Shown piece by piece: positions 9,887 to 19,527 of a stretch of DNA of 64,000 bases (its first letter is position 1; each line of letters starts with the position of its first letter). A model generated the notes under the pieces. The model was not told where the DNA came from, made no database searches, and saw only the letters and a program-made list of their open reading frames with translations. This DNA comes from Hirundichthys speculiger (Eukaryota; Chordata; Actinopteri; Beloniformes; Exocoetidae), in contig JAGFBZ010000745.1 in the NCBI GenBank assembly GCA_018398805.1, positions 397,001 to 461,000 of the forward strand. Direction: 5' to 3'. The position numbers and the translations under genes were made by a program.

Positions 9887-11292
9887 AGGTGTGTGGTTGT
9901 TTGTCTGCAGCAGATTGGTCTTTTTTTTTTTCCAGAACAGCCCATGAGAAAGAGCAAGGCGAATAATAACTGAGATGCAAGCAGACGGGTTCGGCTCTAA
10001 GCCGTGATAATGTCCACCCTCGTTTACCGTCACCAAACATACTTTTCTACTCAAAACAACAAGATGATTCAGAGAAATGTGATTCTGCTGCTAAAAATGT
10101 CCTTTGTTTGGGTGTAAACAGGCTCAGATTATGTGACTTCTGCCTCACAGACTGTAGCTGCCATCAGAGCTAATGCTCATAATTTTATACTCAGTTAAAG
10201 GGTTAATAAATACAATTTACTATATCACAAAATGTTCATACAAATAAGTTATAATCATCAGTAAATTCATATAAATATATTTAATTCATTTTAGTTTAAA
10301 TTAATATAAATAAGGGAGGAACCAATTTTTGTTTCCTCTGGGTCACTATGTTTCTCGAGAGATTTAATTTTGTTGCACTCTAAGAGCCACACGAGACACT
10401 GTACCTGCGCTGTCTGCAAGAGACAAGGTGTGCTTGCAATTAAGTTATTTCTTCAAGAAGAAGAAGCTGTGTTTTCATTTCCTTGGAGTTAATGTGACCA
10501 ATGAGGTACATTTTTATTTACTTTTCATTGTTGTAAATTCATGTGAATGCCATGTGACCGTGAAGCCAATTAAGCTTTTAATTTTTCAGTGTTTGCTGAT
10601 TTATTAGTCTCGTGTATTTCTGTTTTTATTAATGTAAGCCCTTTATTCCTTTTTGAAGTTCATTTTAGTTTTCTATTTCTTTTCTTAGTTCTGACGGCAT
10701 TTAAGAGGGCACAGAGATCACATAAGACGTGATGAAGATGTTGTCCGTTAATAAAATGGCTGTTAAAAACCAGGAACGATTTTGAGCCTTGGTTCGACTC
10801 CGAGGGAGTAACACAGACTATAATAAAACCCAGCTGTCCCGGTGCAGCCGGCGTCGTGGTGGATGCCTCTGATTGGACACTCTCCCTTAGCGCTCCTCTA
10901 CTCTAAATGTGGTTTAATTGCAGGGTTAGGGTTGTGGTTTGCCAGGGTCACGTCTCAGCTCACCTCCTGCATAAATACCTTCTTGCTACGTCTAACACTA
11001 ACTAATCACAGTTTTGGCCAAAGCTTGTAGAAGCTGCCGTCCCTGTCCCTGCAGGGCAGCTCAACTTGATCTCTTTCATTGCTTAGACTCACTGGTACCA
11101 ACCTGCTGTGGAGATCCTTGATTAAATCAAACCAACAGGTGAAGGTGCTTCAATAGTCAGCAGGTCTTCGTCGAGGCGAGAGGGAGACTGAAACTGCATT
11201 CAGAAATGATCATGACAGTGACAGTAACCTTAACTTTTGTTAACCGTGTCATCTGACGACTCTTCTGCATAAAATTCACACTTTGGGTGATT
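9887..11292. other. Intergenic sequence, mostly AT-rich
   Basis: AT-rich at 10190-10310. At 10740-10800 'aataaaatggctgttaaaaa' is followed by a B-box-like 'ggttcgactccgag', which could be a retroelement 3' region. I could not delimit an element. Confidence 0.4.
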
Positions 11293-12305
11293 TCCGATTC
11301 CTCCCTTAACCCTCACTCTCAACCCTCAATCTCAAAAATGCGCGCTCCCACTAAACGCAAGTGCTGTCCCGATTCTAAGAACGTCAAATTGAGGGACGAG
11401 TTTGAGGGCTGTATCGCCCTCAAAACTGAGATTTTCCGACACCACCCTTGGTAGTAAGGGCTACCCAGAAGGCACTGGGTAATTTAGCCAAGACATCTTC
11501 GAAAAGGATGGTGACAAAAAAAGCTAGCTACAAATGTAAGTAACTTTGTAGTTCTTAAAGATATAAATGTTACGAAACCATCTTATTGTCTTTGTTTGGG
11601 ACTTTTTTAATGGATTAACATTGTTGTTGCGTAATATTTATTTTTTTACTCTACGATGTTTGCTGCCGGACCGGCGGTCCCGGCTGGCTTCACGTTACTT
11701 GTATACCTTGTTGTGTAGCGACGGAGGACTGAATAATGTATCCTCTATTGCAGCCATTCCCAAACTTCAGAATACCAAGGCCCAATTTGAAATGTGAATA
11801 ATCTCCACGGCCCACCGAAACCTTTAATCAAGTTAAGTTAGTTAGTTAGTTAAGTCAAGATGACAGTAGTATAACACTTAACTGGTTTGTTTTGTTACTT
11901 TTTAATGTTTTTAAATAATGTTGTTACTATTTTACAGTAATTAAAAACATATTTTAAAAAGATCGAGGATTTTAATGACCTCTCACGGCCCATCTGCAGT
12001 ACCGCGACGGCCCACCAGGGGGCCGTGGGCCCACACTTTGGGAATCACTGCTCTATTGTGTTATTTGCTAATATTATTTAGAGAATATACAGCGCTCTTA
12101 TCAATGTTATCCCTGTGTCATTTCAGGGAATACAGAGACAACACGGGCTCTGATACATTTCAGTCTGAAGACGTAACTGCACTCAAGGGGTGTCCCATTT
12201 CTAAGCCACAAGATAGCCCTGACACTTACTTTCGAGGGTTAAGATTGAGGGCCAAAGATTGAGGGTTAAGGGCGAGGGTTGAGATTAAGGGTTAAGGGAT
12301 TAATT
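11293..12305. mobile_element. Inverted-terminal element with CCCTTAACCCTCAA-type ends, holding a hAT copy
   Basis: The left end (about 11297-11335: CTCCCTTAACCCTCAC, CAACCCTCAATC) is mirrored on the right (about 12228-12300: GATTGAGGGTTAAGGG, GGGTTAAGGGATTAAT). Inner blocks also mirror ('gctgtcccgattctaag' on the left against 'gtgtcccatttctaag' on the right, in direct sense). The termini look telomere-like but are not CCCTAA. The hAT element at 11751-12050 lies inside. Superfamily not assigned. Confidence 0.5.
11751..12050 (-). mobile_element. hAT non-autonomous element, family 1, copy 1, with intact 8-bp duplication
   Basis: The 8-bp direct repeat CTCTATTG flanks it at 11743-11750 and 12051-12058. 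The termini are CAGCCATTCCCAAACTT and, as reverse complement of the other end, CAGTGATTCCCAAAGTGTGG. Eight-bp duplications with CAG-starting ends define hAT. Further members lie at 13124-13384, 51370-51747 and 58905-59461. It codes for nothing. Confidence 0.92.
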
Positions 12306-12590
12306 GGAATTGGCCTTTATGTCCTGAGAATGGAAAAGTGTGAATATGAGTCCCAAAGCAATAACACCGAATCAAAAGTGGTCTAATTTTAAATGGAAAC
12401 AAACATGGCAAACTTTCTACTTCGGCTGCTTCACCAAAATCGCAGACATTTTGCAGCCAAGATTTCGCTTTTTCATCAGTCGTGAATTCCACAGAGATTA
12501 AAGAGAAGATTCGGCCGACCTGGTGTCTCATCGCTGATTGGTTCCTGGCTCCATTTCTAACACGTCTGGATCTCTGGGCAACCACGGAAC

Positions 12591-12826
12591 TGTGACCACG
12601 GCATCGCCACCATGGCACTGCGACCACGGCACCGTGACCACGCCACCGCCACCACGGCACAGTGACCACGGCATCGCCACCACGGCACCGCCACCACGGC
12701 ACAGTGACCACGGCATCGCCACCACGGCACCGCCACCACGGCACAGTGACCACGGCATCGCCACCACGGCACCGCCACCACGGCACAGTGACCACGGCAT
12801 CGCCACCACGGCACCGCCACTACGGC
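12591..12826 (+). repeat. 42-bp GC-rich minisatellite
   Basis: A unit of 42 bp built from CACGGCATCGCCAC, CACGGCACCGCCAC and CACGGCACAGTGAC, about 5 copies with near-perfect central units. Because 42 is divisible by three and the unit lacks stops, four overlapping frames on both strands (87-167 codons) are open as 14-residue repeats. I see no start context or splice evidence that any of them is translated. Confidence 0.95.
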
Positions 12827-13123
12827 GCCACTATGAGATGACAGCGTTTTGCAGTGGAACAGAAGATGTCTTTACCATCACAGTAATCACTGGTTGTCTC
12901 TTGTGGGGTTGAAAATGATGCATCTCAGTCTCTCCCCACTTTTTATAACGTAACTTTGGGCTACGACAGAATCCTGACTGTGAATGTTATTCATTCAAAA
13001 AAGGACGTGTCCTGTTGCTTGGTCACTTTTCCCTGCTGTTGTTGTCTCATCTCTGCTGTCTCTGACTTGACAGTTTTCAGTGGATCTTTGAAATGACAGC
13101 GTTCGCTTTTTTAACCTCTATAG

Positions 13124-13384
13124 CAGTGATTCCCAAAGTGTGGGCTTCGGCCCCCTGGTGGTACTGCAGGTGGGCCGTGAGAGGTAAAAAAAAAAAAGTT
13201 TTAAATCCTCGATTTTTTTAAAAATATGTTTTTAATTACTGTAAAAAATATTTATTACAACTAATTGATATTAGGTTGACCCCTTACATTAACATTGGAA
13301 TGTAGCTTTTAGTCTTGTATGTTGATCACAGTTGGGGTTAAAGGTGAAAATTGGGCCTTGGTATTCTGAAGTTTGGGATGGCTG
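13124..13384 (+). mobile_element. hAT non-autonomous element, family 1, copy 2
   Basis: The 8-bp duplication CTCTATAG sits at 13116-13123 and 13385-13392. The ends read CAGTGATTCCCAAAGTGTGG and (reverse complement) CAGCCATCCCAAACTTCAG. It is in the opposite orientation to 11751-12050. Both duplications are variants of CTCTATNG, suggesting target preference. Confidence 0.92.
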
Positions 13385-13879
13385 CTCTATAGTTTAGGTG
13401 GTATTTGGGATTTCTGCCTCCACTCCATAATTTCCTATAATTACAGGCAAAAATATAACTGTTCCTGCTTCACTTCATAACTAGTGTTTTTGTCGCTGAA
13501 AACTGACATGTAATGAACAGAAAAACTGGTGGAGGCGAGTCGTCATCGAGGAAAAGTAGCAAAGAGAGAATAAGAATACTGCTGAGGCAGAACCTTTTCC
13601 TCTATCGTCCCGTCACTTAGATACGTTTTGACATGCAGGTAAACCTTTCGCAGCAACTCGGCAGCAGCAGCACGACGCTTGTCGTCTTGGTGAACGTGAG
13701 ATTAGAAAAAGGAAAGGATGGATCTCACCAGATACAGTTTTAGGGCGATAGTGGACATAAATATACGGTGGCTCCGTGTTTTCGCCCATTTAGACTAACT
13801 TAACGTAATTTCTACATGTGAAATGTGTGTTCGAACTGGGAAGTTAACAGTTTTATTCTGTGTTTCAGATGCATGAGTT

Positions 13880-14506
13880 AGTGCGTTTACATGGGAAGTT
13901 TGATTCCACTTTAATTCAGAATTAAAATTAAAACCGATTAAAAAAGATTAAAAATTACCATGTAAACACCTAATTCCGAATGAAAATGCCCATTCCGAAT
14001 TAAACTTCAATTCCAAAGTAAGTGGCAGGTTTATTCTGATTTTAAATCCAAATAGAATAATTCCGCGGTCATTCCGCTTGAAATTAATTCCAGTCTTTCT
14101 GCGCATGCTAGTTCCCTTGCCCGTCTGTCGCCATGACGCTTATATTCCGCGCTGGGCTTGTTTTTGAAAACAAAATAACATCGACATGTTGTTGTCGTGC
14201 TGCTGCTTTAAAAATAAAATCAAAACAAATCCAAAAAGGATGCTAATAATGTAGCCCTCCATGTTGTTGCTAATCGAGTAAGTTTGTTTTCTTCCGGTAG
14301 ACGTAAATACGTAAAGACATCCGCCCCCCCATCCAATCAGAACCCTTCCCAACCCCCAGACCTCAAGCTGAATTGGATAAAGCCGATCAAACGTGTTTTC
14401 CATGTAAACCTCAATTCGGAATTACTATTTCCATGTAAACTCGAAGGAAAATAGTTTAATTCTGAATATTTGATTCCGAATTAAAAAACATCATGTAACC
14501 GTGGCC
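13880..14506 (+). mobile_element. AATTCCGAATT-rich dispersed element, fuller copy
   Basis: It starts near 'gtgcgtttacatggg' and ends near 'catcatgtaaccgtggcc', imperfect inverted termini sharing TTACATG. The interior repeats AATTCCGAAT on both strands. A 3' portion recurs at 49878-50295 with the same 'gacgcttatattccgcgctg' and 'gtagacgtaaatacgtaaag' blocks. It looks like a MITE; superfamily unknown. Confidence 0.7.
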
Positions 14507-14830
14507 AATGTAGATCTTTCTTCACTATTATTTTTAATCACTTGTCTAGAGTCATGAGAGTTTTAAGAAAGCCAGACAGATTTATGTATGTAACATACAA
14601 GAGAAAAGAGGATCTGTAATATTAATATATATTCTTTTAATTAATTTCACCAAAATCCCTCACATTCTATTTTATTTTCATTATTGTTATTTTGGCCTCA
14701 TCATTATTTATTATTGTAAACCTGACACGTTTATTTATTTTGGATTTATATTTAAAATTTTATTTGGTAAGTCAGCGCTTTTATTTTGAAGGTCAGTGGA
14801 AGCGATCGTTGCGTCTGGTCCGTTTCTCGT
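14507..14830. other. AT-rich intergenic sequence
   Basis: No recognisable element or gene. It lies upstream of the exon-like block at 14833-14858. Confidence 0.5.
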
Positions 14831-14832
14831 CA

Positions 14833-14858
14833 GTCTGCTCTGATCCTGACTGCGAGAG
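14833..14858 (+). other. Exon-like block 1 followed by a GTATGT donor
   Basis: The stretch ending 'cctgactgcgagag' is followed at once by GTATGT. Its last 26 bases recur at 15511-15536, where they join directly to a copy of 15129-15190. No protein is recognised. Confidence 0.4.
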
Positions 14859-15128
14859 GTATGTGTCCGATGCTGCTGTTACAAAAAGTTGTTTTAATAA
14901 ATTTCATTAAGAATTTTGTGTTCAAAAGTTTGAATACCGCTGTTTGGTGACATGTTGAAAATGTTTTCAATTCATGTAACAGAGTTTTGTAGCTGTATTT
15001 GAATGAGAGAATAAGCTAGCTATCGGCCAACTCTCTCAGCATCCTGCATGTGTGTGTGGGCGTGCGTTTGGAGGGGTGCGCTTGTTGCTGCACGTGTTGA
15101 TCCATCTCTCCTGTAACTTTTATGCTAG

Positions 15129-15190
15129 GTAGCCTTTGGAGAGCATGAAGACTCACCCTCCATGTTACTTGTGTTTTCACATTGATGCAG
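15129..15190 (+). other. Exon-like block 2 bounded by AG and GTATGT
   Basis: 62 bp preceded by a pyrimidine-rich stretch and 'atgctag', and followed by GTATGT. It contains ATG-led codons for a short Cys-x-x-Cys/His peptide (MKTHPPCYLCFHIDA), which I cannot assign to a family. It recurs without its flanking introns at 15537-15597. Confidence 0.4.
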
Positions 15191-15510
15191 GTATGTTCAC
15201 AGCTGTTTGGGTTCAGAAATTGTAATGAGCAATTAATTTAAAGTGGACTGCTGACTAACATGGAAGTATTCTTGTGAGGAATTCCTTTTTTTTTTTAAAT
15301 ATTTTTTTTTATACTTATACATATGTATTTTGGTTTGATACATTTTTTTTTTTAATTTTCTTTATTTCTGCTAGTTGGGTTATATGATTTTGGTATCGTG
15401 CATTAAGTACTGTTGTATCATTTGTTATTCATTTATATTTAATATATGAATACATTTATTGTTGTATTTAATTTTCCTTTCAACATTGTAAGGTTGAACA
15501 GCATAGGGGA

Positions 15511-15597
15511 GTCTGCTCTGATCCTGACTGCGAGAGGTAGCCTTTGGAGAGCATGAAGACTCACCCTCCATGTTACTTGTGTTTCACATTGATGCAG
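15511..15597 (+). pseudogene. Spliced-looking copy of blocks 1 and 2
   Basis: The 26-bp tail of block 1 is joined exactly at the GT donor point to the first base after the AG of block 2, then continues through block 2 to its end. One T is missing compared with 15129-15190. It continues into 'atgcaggaataaaacctcgg', which could be a third exon. The simplest reading is a 5'-truncated cDNA-derived insertion, or a gene-conversion product of a spliced transcript, placed about 320 bp downstream of the intron-bearing copy. No poly-A tail or target duplication was confirmed. Confidence 0.4.
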
Positions 15598-17433
15598 ATG
15601 CAGGAATAAAACCTCGGTCAGACAGCATACTCCATGTCCAGCGTCCCTCTGTGTCCAGACTCCTTTTTATGCACCAGAACACAACGCAGTGTAGTCGGAG
15701 TGTGCAGACTGTTCCGGCTACATGTATATGTTCATAAATCTGCAAATCTGATATATTTACCACAGACGGATTTATACGTTTGTTCTCTCTTCTTGTTTTT
15801 GGCCGAGCTATTAACGTTACTGAGCTCCAGTTCTGTTCTGACTGAACGCCCTGAAGGTTTTTGATTCAACAGAACGAGACCGTGTGTGTGTGTGTGTGTT
15901 AAAAAAAAAGATTGGATGTTTCTCTTTCACTTTTCTTTTCGCCTGAAGGATTCTTGACAAAAGATAAATAATTCCTTTTTTCTTTTTTAAATCTCTACTA
16001 ATATGCCTCTTGGATGCACAAAACACTTTTTTTTTTTTATCCCCATTACATAAAAAAAATACTTACTTTTAGGAAAAAAACCACAGCAGATCTAAATTAT
16101 TATTTTATTTTAATACTGTCATATTTCAGCGTGCACTGCTTCGTGGCACATGAATGTGCAAGACTTTTTAACTGGTAGCTCCTGATGCCCCCCCCCCCAT
16201 GCACTCATCACTGAGAGCCTCCTGAGCAGCTGCGCCGTTGTCTGCTGTGGATAATGCACCATCTGAGTGTCTCTTCCCGCCATCACAGACTCTTCCACCA
16301 TATGCTGCTGGTTTGATGACCCCCACACAAACTCTGCACCTCCCTGTTATCTGGAAACAGGTACCGAGGCGTTCGGGCCCGGCTGTCCAGGCTGTATACC
16401 TGTTTCCTTCCTCAGCAGCAAAATATAGCTGAGCTCCTGGAGTGTGTCACTTTATTTATTTCATTGTTTTTTTTTTACTCTACATTGTGCTTATGTCATT
16501 TCAAATTTGGAAGCACAGTTACAAACGCTGTTTCTTGTACTGTACCGGCGAATCAAACAACGAAGGCCAACTGGATCCAGTCAGCACCATGATGTACACC
16601 GATATGTGAAAGATGCTTAAAATCACGATGTAGTACATCACGAGCAGAGATCATGTTGTAAAATGGTCTTTTAGGTGATATCAGGCCGAGTGCTGTAAAC
16701 ATTTAATGTCGGGTAGCGGTGGTTGGGGGCTAATGAGTAAACAATAACTTTTTAATTGTCAATAGTGGTATGGAAACATTGCACCTAAATGTTGTCCCAG
16801 GTACATTTGCATAACTTACTGTGTATATTTTCCCTCACCAGAACATATATTTGCCTTTGCTCGTGTGCTGACTGGTCACACAATTATCTTCTGATGATTT
16901 GTTGGAGAGAAATAACATTTTAGGACTCAAATATTTCTAATCGCCTCATAACAGATGGGTCCACTGTTTACTTTTGTGAATATGGGGCAACAGGATCCGC
17001 CAGAATCAGCGCTGACTTCTGCAGTTGTGATGGAGAGATGCTGCTGGCTGTCTCTCTGAGGGGGGAGTCGGTGGTAAACTGTACCATTATAGCACTGATA
17101 CAGGAAACGACGCTTAACTGTGCCATCTGAGCTCTCAACTACTTGGTATCGGGAAAGTAAAGTAGATTAATAATAAATAAGACTTATAAAATAAAAACAT
17201 TTGATGCTTACCAGGTCTTAAAATTAGATAAATATAACCCCAGACAAAATGCTGAAACAACGAAAAAACTCAATTTCCCCCATGAATCAACAGCCATTAG
17301 GATAAAACCCTTTAATTAAAAAAAGGGGGTCTGAACCTTTGAATGTGACTGCATGCCATAAAAAGCTTTATTTGAAAGAGCACAGTCGCCTCTTTACTGC
17401 CTCATAATAGTGTATTTTTGTCTGGGTGCTGAC
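15598..17433. other. Intergenic sequence with simple repeats
   Basis: Contains (TG)n at about 15884-15899, poly-A at 15901-15909, poly-T at about 16027-16038 and a C-run at 16188-16198. No gene or transposon end recognised. Confidence 0.5.
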
Positions 17434-17705
17434 CAAGGTTATTATCGTTAACGAAAACGAAGGAAATAACGAAAACTAGAATTGAAAAAACATTTTCGTT
17501 AACTGAAATAAAATAAAAATGAGAGGTTTATTAAAAAAAACGATAACTAACTGAAACTGTATTATGTGTTTATAAAACGAACTAAAATTAACTATAATAA
17601 TGTCAAGAACGTCCTTCGTTTTCGTAATTTTTTTCCATCATAAATATTTGAAATCTATTAACTTCGCTCCGCAGTACAACATCAACCGCAAAAAAAGAAA
17701 AAAAG

Positions 17706-17922
17706 TGATCAGCAGTGATGGCTGTGGCAAAAGTTGGGAGAAAGCGTCTCAGTCCTATTTGGGATTTCTTTGACTATGACTGTGTTAAAGATAAAAATAA
17801 GTGCCTTGTTGTAGAAGCAGGTGATACAATGTGTGGAATACTTCTGAAGGAGAAAAAAACCCATGAATCTGAAAGTCCATTTGAAAAGCTCACACAAGAA
17901 GGCTAACCAAGACTAGCTGGAT
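17706..17922 (+). pseudogene. BED-type zinc-finger fragment of a hAT transposase, frameshifted
   Basis: The frame from 17715 encodes a BED-finger start: R-K-R-L-S-P-I-W-D-F-F-D-Y-D, then K-C-L-V-V-E-A-G-D-T-M-C-G, with the paired cysteines one expects. After the A-rich run near 17851-17857 the frame moves by one base and resumes as N-L-K-V-H-L-K-S-S-H, the His pair of the finger, before a TAG stop. BED fingers are DNA-binding modules typical of hAT transposases. The catalytic domain is absent. The copy at 53343-53550 has the same frameshift, so the lesion predates their divergence. Confidence 0.7.
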
Positions 17923-18217
17923 AAGCTAGCCTAAGCTAGCCCCCTGGAAAGAAGGCTAACCAAGACTAGCTGGATAAGCTAGCCTAAGCTAGCCCCCTGG
18001 AAAGAAGGCTAACCAAGACTAGCTGGATAAGCTAGTCTAAGCTAGCCCCCTGGAAAGAAGGCTAACCAAGACTAGCTGGATAAGCTAGCCTAAGCTAGCC
18101 CCCTGGAAAGAAGGCTAACCAAGACTACCTGGATAAGCTAGCCTAAGCTAGCCCCCTGGAAAGAAGGCTAACCAAGACTAGCTGGATAAGCTAGCCTAAG
18201 CTAGCCCCCTGGAAAGA
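17898..18217 (+). repeat. 53-bp tandem array, six units
   Basis: Units start at about 17901, 17954, 18007, 18060, 18113 and 18166, each with 'ggctaaccaagactagctgg' and 'agctagccccctggaaag'. They are nearly identical. AGCTAGCC/GGATAAGCTAGC gives local hairpin potential. The array begins within the last codons of the BED-finger fragment. Confidence 0.95.
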
Positions 18218-18640
18218 GAAGCTACAGCTGCAGGCCAGTCAGCGTTGGGAAGGAACAAGAGAAAACAGCAACTATAATGGACTGTTTCCATGGAGACCAG
18301 ATAGCTGCTGGTCAGTAAATACGCAGGAACACCACAAGAGGGAAGACGCATTGATAAATATGTTTATTGAGACCGGAATGTAAACACGACTATGTGATTC
18401 GATAGCCTTCAAAAAGTTCAGTGCTTCACTCAAACCAAAATTACAACCCTAATTTACAAAATAAAACTAAAACTAACACTGAAACTAATAAAAACTAAAC
18501 TAAAACTAAGTATTTCAAAACAAAAACAAATAAAAACAAGCAAAATTGCTCTAAAAACAAATTAAAACAAACTGAATTTGGAAAAACTAAACTAAATAAA
18601 AACTAAAACTAATGGAAAATCCAAAACTCTTATAACCCTG

Positions 18641-19527
18641 CCCCGGTGCATGCTCCCAGCTCCAAACACTTGACAACAAATCTTGTTTCCAGTTTAGATC
18701 TGGTAGAGTTTGAAAATTTTGAAGCAAGTGAAAAAAGCTGAATTTGAGACCAAATTATTCAAAAACAGACACAGCACAGGATCAAGTGGAAAAACAATAA
18801 CAATTAGCTAACAATTCTAAATTCTGGGTCCCTGAAAAAGAACGAAGACCAAGAAATGAGAAAGTACACTGAATATTTTATAGCGAAAGTGCTGCGAGAC
18901 AGCTCATAAAAGCTGGAACTTTTGGTATCAGAGTCGTGCTTTTATTTCCAAAAGAAACATTTTGTTGTAAAAATTAGACTTTTGTCATATAATTGTGACG
19001 TTTTGCTGTAAAATCCCAAATTTCCTTTTGTAAAATCAGGCATTTTTGACATGTTTCCAGGTCTGAGATTTTTAATCTTTCCAAGGACACAACAGTTTAC
19101 AGCATGTAGTTTAGAGCTAAGACGTCCATCTAAATGGCTCATTAAGTAGCATCATTAGCGGTGGTCCTCAAAATTAAACACAGCAGAGCATTTAGTGCGC
19201 TGTCCGATCAGTTGAATAAAAAAATTCAAGTTATTAATAAAGTTTCTGATGAAGTGTCCCATGCAAATGAACACCATAACTGGTCACTCACTCAGGTGAG
19301 TTCCTGGACACACCTGGATGAGTGACGCTGATGCATCTACGATGAAACTCTATAAACTCTATAGCTCTATAGAGCACAGGAAAGAGCTTGTTGGTTGTCT
19401 AGTTGTTGGGCCATACCATGTGCTACAGAAGACCGCATGGTTTGTGCTGAGACAAAGGACAAAGAAAATCTTTTAAAACTCAAGCCCCCAGCATTCCTTG
19501 CAAGTTCACACCTAGGTGTGAACGTGA
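18641..19527. other. Intergenic sequence, nothing recognised
   Basis: No element ends or exon evidence seen. Confidence 0.5.

Larger units (their letters stand above)
17434..18640 (+). mobile_element. hAT-type element with BED-finger exon fragment, copy A
   Basis: It starts CAAGGTTATTATCGTTAACG and ends 'tcttataaccctg', whose reverse complement starts CAGGGTTATAAGAG. Flanking AT-rich subterminal blocks repeat AAAACTAA. It carries a BED-type zinc-finger remnant at 17706-17922 and a 53-bp tandem array at 17898-18217. A second copy at 52651-54415 has a plausible 8-bp duplication; none is clear here. Confidence 0.8.

Noticed and set aside
12292..12912. Four overlapping frames of 87-167 codons
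   Set aside because: Read-through of a 42-bp minisatellite; mutually overlapping on both strands, no splice or start support.
13880..14506. Host exon at 14140-14403 (87 codons, minus)
   Set aside because: It lies wholly inside a dispersed element that recurs at 49878-50295, where the frame is broken.
17434..17441. 8-bp target duplication for hAT copy A
   Set aside because: The flanks GTGCTGAC and CCCCGGTG do not match, unlike copy B; either mutated or the ends are misplaced by a few bases.
17898..18217. Possible CRISPR array (53-bp repeats)
   Set aside because: Direct tandem units with no unique spacers, in a vertebrate transposon context.
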